The notes under the pieces: generated by a model
Databases searched by the model: none
What the model saw: only the letters and a program-made list of their open reading frames with translations
Told to the model about the DNA's origin: nothing
In this document: piece after piece, positions 1 through 7,785 of the stretch
Position numbering within the stretch: position 1 is the first letter of the stretch
Layout: each line of letters opens with the position of its first letter
Assembly: GCF_009754945.1 (NCBI RefSeq)
Contig: NZ_WPIN01000013.1
Location: 124,001-188,000 of the forward strand
Reading direction: 5' to 3'
DNA from: Spirosoma arboris
Lineage (GTDB): Bacteria; Bacteroidota; Bacteroidia; Cytophagales; Spirosomataceae
DNA: 64,000 nt
Made by a program: the position numbers and the translations under genes

Positions 1-368
1 AATTGCATTTCGATTTGCGGACATTCTGTCAAAAACAGGAAATACACCCAGCACTCCAGCTATACTGTCTAGTAAGAATCATAGTGCTGGTTAACTCCTA
101 CTGATGGTTGTATTTAAAGGTAATCTGGAGAAACAAACAACCCTTTATTGTCACAAGGCCCAAAGGACTTTCAGGCTATTCCCATAACTTCGATCAATCA
201 ACATTAATTATCTGTCAGTGACTATAAGATGCCTTTTAGATAGCTTGTTCCAAAACGAATCGGACGTCTAAATGAATGATTTTTGAGTATAATGGTGTAT
301 TGTTATAATAAATTAATAACTGTCAACTTTAGCCACTAGCATGTGGCTCGTTTAGGCCAATGGACTGA
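1..368. other. AT-rich stretch without recognised gene
   Basis: I find no convincing coding frame, RNA gene or strong hairpin here. The first 80 bases could be the tail of a gene that lies outside the window, but no frame gives a recognisable protein. The stretch lies beyond the 3' end of the leftward Fur-like gene. Confidence 0.4.
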
Positions 369-638
369 TTACATGGGCTGGAGGGAAAAAATATAAACCC
401 GGTCATCACGAACTTTACGGGTAATAATACCAGATTCTGTCAGCCACTTTAAGGATGAGTATACAGTGCCTCGACTAATGCTTGGATGTTCATTTCGCAG
501 AAAACTCCAAAGAGAATCACCATCTATTCCATGTTCAAACTGACTAAGTGACAAAGCCACCACCTCTCGTTTTTTGGCCGGTCGGAAGCCATTCTGCCGG
601 GCATAATCTCTAATTTTATCTACCAATTCTTGATCCAT
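369..638 (-). CDS. Short Fur-like winged-helix DNA-binding protein
   Basis: This is an 89-residue protein whose whole length looks like the N-terminal winged helix of the Fur family. An R-x-A-K-K-R-E-V-V-A-L segment is followed by a helix ending in ISRGTVYSSLKWLTESGII, which matches the Fur recognition helix pattern (s-x-a-T-V-Y-r-x-L-x-x-L-x-e-x-G-l-i). Family members are normally about 130-160 residues and carry a C-terminal metal-binding and dimerisation domain. That domain is absent here, and the stop comes soon after the wing (VRDDRVYIFSL). It may be a stand-alone DNA-binding protein or another winged-helix regulator of Fur type. It lies at the edge of an iron/siderophore region, which fits iron-related control, but that link is an inference from position. 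Confidence 0.6.
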   Translation of the reverse strand: MDQELVDKIRDYARQNGFRPAKKREVVALSLSQFEHGIDGDSLWSFLRNEHPSISRGTVYSSLKWLTESGIITRKVRDDRVYIFSLQPM

Positions 639-1115
639 ACGGGATTAAATATATGTGAAGGGGAGTACAACGCGTTCCTCTTCGAAAAATACCAATATCG
701 ATATGATGCCTGGGCTTCGCAACTTGGCCCCTATAAAGTCCCCTGGCGTTTTAGCGAGTTAAATGTCATCCTGCATCTGTAGCAGTCATACAGGTAATAA
801 CCACCCTTGCCGACCAATGAGGGTAAAACTTCACAAGTGTTAAGCGTAAGCAAGCGAAGCTCACTATATAGTCTGTCAACTATCGGATAGTCTATAAATC
901 ACGATTAGTTACCCTAGTCTACGTTAATCAAAAATAAGAGCAATGTTCATCTCTGTCTCAACAAATCGACGGTTGGCGGTCTTTTACCGACGAACGATAA
1001 GGGTTTTGGCTAAGTCTATTTCTGTAAACATTGTTACAAGTCGCTCAAAGTGAACGCGAGCTAAATCCATGATTACTTTTTCGAAGCCTATTCTCCAAGC
1101 CAAGGGGACCACTTG
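639..1115. other. 477-base gap with no recognised gene
   Basis: This stretch separates two leftward genes. I see no long open frame with a recognisable product and no clear terminator. Short direct repeats of ATAGTCT occur around 870-895. The promoter of the Fur-like gene should lie in its left part. Confidence 0.35.
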
Positions 1116-2015
1116 TCATGTGTTATTCTTCCTAAATTTAGCTGGCGATAAACCTTTCCCTTTCCCAAATAGACGGATAAAATATTTGGGATCTTCGAAA
1201 CCCAGCCGAGTGGAAATCTCCTGAACGCTTAGATCGGTATAAACCAGTAAACGTTGGGCTTCGGTCAAAATCGACTGTTGGATATGGTAGGTAACTGAAA
1301 AGCCCGTCACGGACTTAACTGTATCATTCAGGTGGCTGGTCGACACATTCAACTGTTGGGCATAGGACGAAGGCTGCTTGCAAATTAGCACCTGCTGATT
1401 CAGTAATTGACGGAATTTTCGGGTCATTTCTAGATTTCGGGAGGAATAGTCCCGAATTCGGTCATTGAGTTGCACCTGGAAAATAGCGGCCACTCGGTAG
1501 ATAAACCCATTGAGCAATGTCTGAACGAGCTTATGATGAAAAATGACCGTTTTGTTCTTATGCAGGGACTCATCAATTAGTATTAGCATGTTTCTGAACC
1601 ATTCCTGCTCTCGTTCATCCAACGTTAATAAAGTTACGCTTGAGAGTGACTGTTCAAGTAAATTTCGAACTGTTTCATCAATCAGTTTGGCATCAAATCC
1701 CAGTATCCAGCCCTTACAGGGGGGAGCAGAGCCAACCTGATGAATTTGACCTGGATACGATAACAGGAAAGACGTTTTATTAATTGTTACGGGCTGAAAA
1801 TCAATGCAAGTGGTTATGGTGCCCTCTTCGAGAAAAAAACAGGTGTAATGATCATGCCGGTGCGGATGAGCCAATTCGTCCTGATACTGTTGAAGCATCG
1901 GAAGCGGCAACTTGAACAGGGCTATCCCTTCCGAATGTTCATCCATTTGATAGACCAGTATCGGGTCTTTGGCCACAGATCGTAGTGGGTGATTATCGCC
2001 AAAATCCGTGTGCAT
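1116..2015 (-). CDS. AraC family transcriptional regulator
   Basis: This 299-residue protein has an N-terminal cupin-like sensor region (HPHRHDHYTCFFLEEG, then a second beta segment ending SYPGQIHQVG) and a C-terminal double helix-turn-helix of AraC type. The second HTH reads SVQEISTRLGFEDPKYFIRL followed by the usual G-x-SPAKFRK ending. The start overlaps the last 23 bases of the upstream, nonsense-interrupted siderophore-interacting protein gene. The two were therefore probably one transcript, and the regulator likely answers to iron or a siderophore. The ligand cannot be told from sequence. Confidence 0.85.
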   Translation of the reverse strand: MHTDFGDNHPLRSVAKDPILVYQMDEHSEGIALFKLPLPMLQQYQDELAHPHRHDHYTCFFLEEGTITTCIDFQPVTINKTSFLLSYPGQIHQVGSAPPCKGWILGFDAKLIDETVRNLLEQSLSSVTLLTLDEREQEWFRNMLILIDESLHKNKTVIFHHKLVQTLLNGFIYRVAAIFQVQLNDRIRDYSSRNLEMTRKFRQLLNQQVLICKQPSSYAQQLNVSTSHLNDTVKSVTGFSVTYHIQQSILTEAQRLLVYTDLSVQEISTRLGFEDPKYFIRLFGKGKGLSPAKFRKNNT

Positions 2016-2697
2016 AGATAGTCGTGTTATAATGAGTTCTGGTTTTCAGCTTTTTCCGCAATTCCCGAACCATGGGTATATAGCCCGCAATATAAATCGA
2101 ACTGTACTCAATTAAATCTTTGTTACGTGTCCAGTTTTCTAAGGTATCCAAACTACTACTACTCCCTTCAGGTTGGCGAATAAACTCAAATTCCGGATTT
2201 TCATGGCGTAACTCAATTGGAATTTGGTAGTCATGTTGGAGAAATACGCCTATTTCCAGAGGATGCTCAACTGGGTCGGTCAACTGCTTTAATCCCAGCA
2301 TATGGCCAAGCGCACTCCCATCAACCAGACCTAAAATCTTACCTGGTTTTGCGGGTAGGAGGGCGGCATGAGCAGGGCCTACAATGACCTGATCACCCGG
2401 CTGAACACGTTGAGCCCAGCGGCTACCCGCCCCGTTATGTCCGGTTTCAACATACAGCGTGCAGATTCCCTTTTCCGCTTCCTACCAGGCAGGGGTGTAA
2501 TCGCGGTATTCAAATTCATCCACTTTGCACTTCAGCCGGGGTATCGTTTTCCATTTATCCATATCCACGGTCGGAAGGGATAAGTCAATTTCAACCATTG
2601 AAGCGGGATTCCATGTTCTGACGTCCAATACGTTGGCGTGTTCGGCCAATGTTTTTTCCATCAGCTTAAAGGCGGCTCTTTTTATGATATTTGCCAT
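1993..2697 (-). pseudogene. Siderophore-interacting protein (ViuB/SIP-like flavoreductase), broken by one in-frame TAG
   Basis: One continuous reading frame of 234 codons runs from the ATG at 2697 to the stop at 1993, interrupted only by a TAG at 2482-2484. The part before it ends RDYTPAW; the part after begins EAEKGICTLYVETGHNGAGS and ends with the SIP-family IYAHGFWR. SIP proteins use FAD and NAD(P)H to reduce ferric siderophores in the cytoplasm. The FAD-binding R-x-YTP motif and the C-terminal GxWR are both present. The family usually has Tyr or another residue where the stop lies, so TAC/TAT to TAG is the simplest explanation. The clean frame on both sides suggests a recent mutation, a strain-specific loss or a base-call error. 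Confidence 0.8.
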
Positions 2698-2928
2698 AGC
2701 TATTCATTAATTTGCCTGGCAAAAGTAACTGGCGAAGATCGGTGATTTGTCCGACAAATGACGGATTATGGTGGACGATTCGCGTTTTGGGTGATCGTGC
2801 TTTAATGAATCTATTTATAACTCCCAGCCATGAGCTAGCTGAGAGTGAGGTTGGTATGCTCATTAGGTATCATTAGGCTATCAAAGCCTAACCAGGGTAC
2901 GTAATAAGGCTAGTGAGCGTAGCATTAG

Positions 2929-3333
2929 CTAGTTTTTAAGCGACCATCCCTGAGACAACGGTTTTAGCTGGTACGTTTGGGCATCTACCCAAACCGGTTC
3001 ATCAGCTGATATTGATTTCAATTTGGGGGTAACTACTAGCAGAAACTGGGTCGACTGATCACCAACAACAGTCACAACTTCGCGCTGAGATTCCAGTTCC
3101 GGCTCGTCAATTCGGATTATGTATTGACCGGGAGGCAACTGACCGAACGTAAACTGTCCATACTGGTTGGTAACGGTTCGTCGGCACCCGTTCCGAATTA
3201 ATACACGGACAAAGGCGGCAGGCTGATGATCGGGCTTAAGCAATTGCCCCTGAATGTCGCCGGGTAAATCGATTTGTGCCCACGCCGGATTAATCAGGCT
3301 AATTAATAAAATTAACTCTAGTACATATTTCAT
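2929..3333 (-). CDS. Small secreted carboxypeptidase-regulatory-like protein
   Basis: With the start set at 3333 the protein is 134 residues and begins with a clean signal peptide (MKYVLELILLISLINPAWA). A longer frame reaches 3378, but that extension runs through a 25-base palindrome and has no signal-like start. The mature part is one carboxypeptidase-regulatory-like beta-sandwich (IQGQLLKPDHQPAAFVRVLI, then TNQYGQFTFGQLPPGQYIIR), as found at the N-terminus of many TonB receptors but here alone. It is the last gene of the leftward iron operon, 64 bases after the DUF4198 gene. It is probably periplasmic or surface-exposed; its exact role is unknown. Confidence 0.65.
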   Translation of the reverse strand: MKYVLELILLISLINPAWAQIDLPGDIQGQLLKPDHQPAAFVRVLIRNGCRRTVTNQYGQFTFGQLPPGQYIIRIDEPELESQREVVTVVGDQSTQFLLVVTPKLKSISADEPVWVDAQTYQLKPLSQGWSLKN

Positions 3334-3347
3334 TAACAGATCGTTAG

Positions 3348-3372
3348 GGTAGTTGCAGGACCTGCAACTACC
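3348..3372. repeat. 25-base intercistronic palindrome
   Basis: GGTAGTTGCAGG and its exact reverse complement CCTGCAACTACC flank a single A. It lies between the DUF4198 gene and the last operon gene and would form a strong hairpin in the operon mRNA. It has no U-run after it, so it is more likely an mRNA-processing or stability element than a full terminator. Confidence 0.6.
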
Positions 3373-3397
3373 GGTCAATTTACACGACTCAATCTGA

Positions 3398-4108
3398 TTA
3401 CTTTACATCCACTACGTAGGTTGCACATCGCCAGACCGACTGGTACGTTTTGCCATTTTGTTCACCAGTTTGTTTTTCGGTTTTTGACGCTTCAATCCAG
3501 TAGCGACCCGGCCAAAGGGGGGTAAATTCGGCTATACCATTGGCTTTGGTCTGGATTTCCCGGATCCAGCCACTAGGTGAAGAAACCGTTACATGAAGTT
3601 TTTCGGATGGTTTTTCCTTAAAATAGCCCGCCAGTGAAATTGTCTGTCCAACTTTAGGAGTCTTGTCTGCCTGGGTCAGGGCTACGTTCAGTTCGTTTGG
3701 CGTGGCTTGGGATGCCGTGCTGACCTTACCCACACTTACGGTAGCGGTAGCATTAAATTGATATTTGGTTGTGCCACCCAGTTCCTTAGCAACATGGCCT
3801 ACCGCTAGGGTATAAACACCATCCTGCTCGGGGGTAAATTCGGCGATAAAATGGTCCTGAACTGAGGTGACGGGGAGTTTGGTTTTCTGCCCATCGGGAC
3901 TAATAAGCCACAGGTCAAACTGGCTGACATCCGAATACCAATCAGCTACTTTTTCGGGCGTTTCGCCGGGTTCGGCGTAGAGAATGGTAACTGTTTGTTT
4001 CTGACTCTTTTTACCAATTGAGTTGGTTTGTATCCATAACGCATGAGCATATACGTCTGTGAAATTAAGAAGTGAAATTAGCAGAATAAGCAAGCTGAAT
4101 CGGTTCAT
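3398..4108 (-). CDS. DUF4198 family periplasmic protein
   Basis: This 236-residue protein has an N-terminal signal peptide (MNRFSLLILLISLLNFTDVYA) followed at once by AHALWIQTN, the typical start of mature DUF4198 proteins. Two beta-sandwich-like parts follow, the first with FTPEQDGVYTLAVGHVA and the second ending LWPGRYWIEASKTEKQTGE. DUF4198 proteins are found beside TonB receptors and metal transporters and are thought to act in the periplasm in metal uptake, but no activity is established. Here it follows the PepSY gene in the same direction with a 72-base gap, as part of the iron operon. Confidence 0.75.
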   Translation of the reverse strand: MNRFSLLILLISLLNFTDVYAHALWIQTNSIGKKSQKQTVTILYAEPGETPEKVADWYSDVSQFDLWLISPDGQKTKLPVTSVQDHFIAEFTPEQDGVYTLAVGHVAKELGGTTKYQFNATATVSVGKVSTASQATPNELNVALTQADKTPKVGQTISLAGYFKEKPSEKLHVTVSSPSGWIREIQTKANGIAEFTPLWPGRYWIEASKTEKQTGEQNGKTYQSVWRCATYVVDVK

Positions 4109-4180
4109 GACAGGGCAGTTTAAATAGACGATTAATTAGATTGGATGTACTGGTGTGGTATCAGTTAAGGATAAAGCGTA

Positions 4181-5866
4181 TCAAGCATTGCCTAACTGCC
4201 CAACTTTCTCCGTTACCAGTACTGAACTTGGCTGAGCAGGCTTTTTCTGCTCGATCTTCCACAGAATTGCCCCGCTACATATCGATAGAGAAAGAAAAAG
4301 CACATCGATAAACAGGATGTCATAAGCGCCATGGGTAAAGGTGTTCCAAAACCAGTTACCGCGAAGGACACCATCAGCTAGCGGCAGTAGAAAACAGGTT
4401 ACCACGGATAAGAATAGCGATTGCCGATTCACCAGGGCGAGATCTTTCCGAACCAGGAAATAAACGCCCAGAGCGAGCCATGAATAAAAGTACCAATGAT
4501 AGAGGGTCGATTGTCCCGGTTTATTAAGAAACAGTAGGGCAGTCATCGTGAACGCCGTAACTGGCAACAGGCTTAAGCTGGAAGAGATATACACATTAGC
4601 CGTCCAGAAATTGAATGTCCGTTTACGGGCGGGTATATTCTTGTTGTCCCTGGCTACCAGCCAGATCATTACCCCTGAGTTAATGACGATACAGCCTAGA
4701 ATCCCCAACACAAAATAGATTACGCGCAGAGGTCTGCCCCCAAAATCACCAAAATGCAGGTGTAAAATAAGTCCTCGGACTGTGTGTATATACGAAGACG
4801 TTGACAGTGGAGTCCGTTCCGAAAGGATCTTCTGATCGCGTATCCGGTAAATCAGTTCTCCCTGTCCAGTAAGCTGGGCATCCGTATGGGGCTTTCCCTG
4901 GATCACTACGTGCATGTTTTCATCCCCGTAGTTTCGGATGGCGATCAAACTGATATCGCTTTGTTGCCATTTCTGTTCGGTGTGCGTAACCAGTTGATTA
5001 ATATCGAATTTGGTGGTCAATGCCTTATTCGCATATGCAAATTCCGATTTTACGCCGTACCCCAGATCCTGATAAATTTTTTCTTCATCGCCCTTGTAAA
5101 ATAACTTCGTGTAGGGAATAATGAGGAAGGAATTAAAGATCAGGATCACGCCCGTAACCGCGAACACGAGTTGATACGGAAAACCGATCACCCCCAGAAC
5201 CGTATGCAGATCGGTCCATAGCGTTTTGCGTTTACTCCAGGGTCGGAACGTAAAGAAATTCGATACGATCTTGTCCCAGTGCAGCAGCAGCCCCGTGATC
5301 AAGGCGAATAGAAAGATAAACGAGACAATACCGGCCAGCAGGTAGCCAAAAGGTACGCCAATGCTAAAAGGGAAAACCTGGTTTACCTGCGCTAAAAAAT
5401 GCAACCGGTACAAAAATTCACCGATGGTATAGCTGGATGCGTAATCAGCTTCCTGCTGTTTGCTGAAATCATAGGTAAAGAACGCCGAATCATCATCTCC
5501 GCCCCGGCCTCTGCCCCGCCCGCGTTTGCCTTCCGGTTTCTTTTTCGGCTTCTTCAGTTTTTGTACGATCGGATCGTGCGAGGCCGTCATGGACACGTAT
5601 ACGCCCGACTGATGCCGTTGCATCGTCAAATCAAAATCGCGCCCTTTTAGGTTATGATGTTTAGCGAGTGAATCAAGGATGTAGTTGAAATCCTTTTTTA
5701 CTCCCGCTTTGTGGCTCAGATAGGACTCATTTTTTTGCCACGAGGCCAGGTCGTCCTTAAAGAACGAGAACGAACCGGCAAAGAACATGACATACAAAAT
5801 CGCGCAGATAATGATGCCACTGACCGTATGCGTGTTGAAATAGATATTGTATTTCCTGTTATCCAT
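4181..5866 (-). CDS. PepSY-domain membrane protein, probable siderophore reductase
   Basis: This 561-residue inner-membrane protein has a first membrane helix at about 15-35 (SGIIICAILYVMFFAGSFSF) and a large periplasmic PepSY part. It then has several helices (about 170-200, 225-255, 375-400 and a C-terminal set), as in PepSY-TM proteins such as Pseudomonas FpvG, which reduces iron in ferric pyoverdine. Residues about 104-127 form an unusual low-complexity K/P then R/G stretch (KKPEGKRGRGRGRGGDDD), probably a disordered periplasmic loop. It sits in the middle of the operon led by a TonB receptor, right after two small membrane proteins. That matches the DUF3649-PepSY-DUF3325 type of iron-uptake operon in proteobacteria. 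Confidence 0.8.
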   Translation of the reverse strand: MDNRKYNIYFNTHTVSGIIICAILYVMFFAGSFSFFKDDLASWQKNESYLSHKAGVKKDFNYILDSLAKHHNLKGRDFDLTMQRHQSGVYVSMTASHDPIVQKLKKPKKKPEGKRGRGRGRGGDDDSAFFTYDFSKQQEADYASSYTIGEFLYRLHFLAQVNQVFPFSIGVPFGYLLAGIVSFIFLFALITGLLLHWDKIVSNFFTFRPWSKRKTLWTDLHTVLGVIGFPYQLVFAVTGVILIFNSFLIIPYTKLFYKGDEEKIYQDLGYGVKSEFAYANKALTTKFDINQLVTHTEQKWQQSDISLIAIRNYGDENMHVVIQGKPHTDAQLTGQGELIYRIRDQKILSERTPLSTSSYIHTVRGLILHLHFGDFGGRPLRVIYFVLGILGCIVINSGVMIWLVARDNKNIPARKRTFNFWTANVYISSSLSLLPVTAFTMTALLFLNKPGQSTLYHWYFYSWLALGVYFLVRKDLALVNRQSLFLSVVTCFLLPLADGVLRGNWFWNTFTHGAYDILFIDVLFLSLSICSGAILWKIEQKKPAQPSSVLVTEKVGQLGNA

Positions 5867-5880
5867 AATTGGAACCGATT

Positions 5881-6156
5881 CTAACTAAAGTAAATGCCTG
5901 AACAGACTCCTATTACTAGTGCATAAATGGCCCAGGTTTTCCAGGCTTGCGGGATCAGGAAAGCAACCAATAAAAGCGTTGCCCAAAGCAGATAACCTGT
6001 TATGAACGAGGTTACCATGATGTATTCTTTAGGGAATACACGGGTCAGGGCTACGTGAAAACTGATGGTTACTAAATAGCCGCCCAGTGAACCCGCCAGG
6101 ATTTTAGACAATTTTATCCAGGGCGATTTTGTTAGGTATTTTTTATTGGCTGGCAT
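5881..6156 (-). CDS. Small membrane protein, DUF3649-like
   Basis: The likely start is the ATG at 6156, two bases after the stop of the preceding gene, giving 91 residues. A longer frame to 6186 would overlap that gene. It has about three hydrophobic segments (ILAGSLGGYLVTISFHVAL, MVTSFITGYLLWATLLLVAFLI, WAIYALVIGVCSGIYF). The order and look match DUF3649 proteins, which accompany PepSY reductases in siderophore operons. Its tight coupling with both neighbours supports one membrane complex. The family call rests on pattern and context rather than on clear motifs. Confidence 0.6.
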   Translation of the reverse strand: MPANKKYLTKSPWIKLSKILAGSLGGYLVTISFHVALTRVFPKEYIMVTSFITGYLLWATLLLVAFLIPQAWKTWAIYALVIGVCSGIYFS

Positions 6157-6158
6157 AG

Positions 6159-6488
6159 CTAAAGGATTATTTCTAGGATCACACAACTAACATAGATCGC
6201 GGCAACACTCGGTACACGGAGGTAATTGAACGGCTCGATAACCACCGAAAGGCAACCAACGGCCATCAGTCCCACAACAAAGCCAAACAGACCGCTCGCC
6301 AAACCCCATTGCATGACGAAGCCCACGCAGGCAATCAGCGCCAAGGCCGCTCCGATAAGACGCGTTTGCGATTTATTCGTTTGCGCGTAGGCCCATAAAC
6401 CGCCTATGGGCTGACGTTTGGGAGCCGTAATTTGCCACAGGTAAAAGGCGACAAACTGGATGAAGTACAAGGTGGTAATCATAAGCAA
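6159..6488 (-). CDS. Small membrane protein, DUF3325-like
   Basis: This 109-residue protein has an N-terminal hydrophobic stretch, a cytoplasmic loop (APKRQPIGGLW...TNKSQTRL) and two or three more helices (LIGAALALIACVGFVMQWGL, SGLFGFVVGLMAVGCLSVVI). Proteins of this size beside PepSY genes in iron operons are usually DUF3325. It precedes the DUF3649-like gene by only two bases and follows the DUF4374 gene across an 83-base gap that holds a strong hairpin. It is probably a partner of the PepSY reductase. Confidence 0.55.
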   Translation of the reverse strand: MLMITTLYFIQFVAFYLWQITAPKRQPIGGLWAYAQTNKSQTRLIGAALALIACVGFVMQWGLASGLFGFVVGLMAVGCLSVVIEPFNYLRVPSVAAIYVSCVILEIIL

Positions 6489-6520
6489 TTAGGCATGATT
6501 TGCCCGATGTGTTGTATAAA

Positions 6521-6560
6521 CTGTAGAACCGGAAGAACACAGCGCCTTCCGGTTCTACAG
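6521..6560 (-). terminator. Strong intercistronic hairpin in the iron operon
   Basis: Arms CTGTAGAACCGGAAG (6521-6535) and CTTCCGGTTCTACAG (6546-6560) are perfect 15-base complements around a 10-base loop. It lies between the DUF4374 gene and the small membrane protein genes. On the minus strand only a weak T stretch follows, so it may act as a leaky terminator or RNA processing site that lowers expression of the downstream half of the operon. Confidence 0.6.
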
Positions 6561-6571
6561 CATTGGGTATC

Positions 6572-7780
6572 TTATTTCAGGTTTTGTACGGCGGTAACGG
6601 ATCCACCCTCCACTTTCAGACCGCGGGTAGCGGTTTGCGTGCTGGCATCAATTTTATAGATGTAGCTGGTGCCATCCGTTAAGTTGACGCCGATATAGCC
6701 CGTTTTACCATCTTTAGGAGAATAGTTGGTTTTGGTCAGGTTGGAGATGCTGGCTACGTCGGGCATGCCTGTAACGGCTTTGTAGGTTTTATCCACTACG
6801 TTTACGATACCTACTCGCTTTCCAGCCGGGAATCCAGACGTTTTTTCCGCCTTTGCCGCAGCGTTTACGACATACGTATTGTTGCCTAGATACAGCCACG
6901 ACGTAATGTTCATTCCACCGCTGGCGGCTTCCACGTCGAAAAAATAGCTTTGGTCAAACTCGGTAGTCCCTGAAGTGATTTTTAAGATTGCCGAGGGTTT
7001 GGTGGTAGAAATCGTTCCGCCGGTGGTAGCAGCCGCCGGAGAATAGCCATAGATATCCCCATTTTCCTGAACGGAAAGGCCGTCTGTGAAATACGCACCA
7101 ATAAAACTAGTCCGCTTATCGGTGATCACCTTGTCAAGTTTCATGTCGGCGTAGTTATAAATCGCAATGGAAGCTTGATTGGGATAAGCGGTGTTGAAGC
7201 TCCGATCGTTGATCGTTTGATAGGGAGCAAATAGCTTCGTACCCACTTGTTTGATCCAGGTGAAATGAGCCAGTTCGCCCAGCCCGGTCACATCGAGGGT
7301 ATTCACAGTTCCTTCCGAAGAGATGGTCAGGCTGTTCGTATTGACCTTATACCAGCTAGAGGTAGGTGCAGTCAGGCTTCGTGAAATTTTAAACAGCAAC
7401 AGATCATCGTTAACTGGCGCAAAAGCCTGTACGGTTTCGGTCTGAAAATTGGTCAGTTTGGTCAGCTTGCCATTCTGGATGTTGTAGGCAGTAACGGCAC
7501 CGGGGTTGCCCTGACCGTACAGCATACTGAAGAATTTTCCGTTGTGGGTTACGTAATAGCGGTATGTGCCATCCTGCTCAACCCCGTTACCTGCCGTTGA
7601 AATGGTGCCTGTATCCAGATTTTGAGCTGTTAGCAGATAATCAGCCACACCTGTAGAAGCGGCCGGACTAACCGCCAATATAAAATTACCTGGGTTATCG
7701 AGTGCAGGGTCATTCTTGTCACTACACGATGCTATAATTCCCGCAGCAACAGCTAGCGCGAGAGTCGATTTAAATTTCAT
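6572..7780 (-). CDS. DUF4374 family lipoprotein
   Basis: This 402-residue protein starts with a lipoprotein signal (lipobox IIASC, Cys19) and then a beta-rich domain likely to be a seven- or eight-bladed propeller. It has repeated segments such as YYVTHNGKFFSMLYGQG and GYIGVNLTDGTSYIYKID. DUF4374 proteins of Bacteroidota are found directly after TonB receptors and before PepSY proteins. They are taken to be surface or periplasmic partners in siderophore or metal uptake. Here the gene begins five bases after the receptor stop codon, so the two are surely cotranscribed. No binding residues can be named. Confidence 0.8.
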   Translation of the reverse strand: MKFKSTLALAVAAGIIASCSDKNDPALDNPGNFILAVSPAASTGVADYLLTAQNLDTGTISTAGNGVEQDGTYRYYVTHNGKFFSMLYGQGNPGAVTAYNIQNGKLTKLTNFQTETVQAFAPVNDDLLLFKISRSLTAPTSSWYKVNTNSLTISSEGTVNTLDVTGLGELAHFTWIKQVGTKLFAPYQTINDRSFNTAYPNQASIAIYNYADMKLDKVITDKRTSFIGAYFTDGLSVQENGDIYGYSPAAATTGGTISTTKPSAILKITSGTTEFDQSYFFDVEAASGGMNITSWLYLGNNTYVVNAAAKAEKTSGFPAGKRVGIVNVVDKTYKAVTGMPDVASISNLTKTNYSPKDGKTGYIGVNLTDGTSYIYKIDASTQTATRGLKVEGGSVTAVQNLK

Positions 7781-7785
7781 AGAGA

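Noticed and set aside
2666-2863. A 65-codon leftward frame overlapping the start of the SIP gene
   Set aside because: It overlaps the well-supported SIP start in another frame and resembles no known protein.
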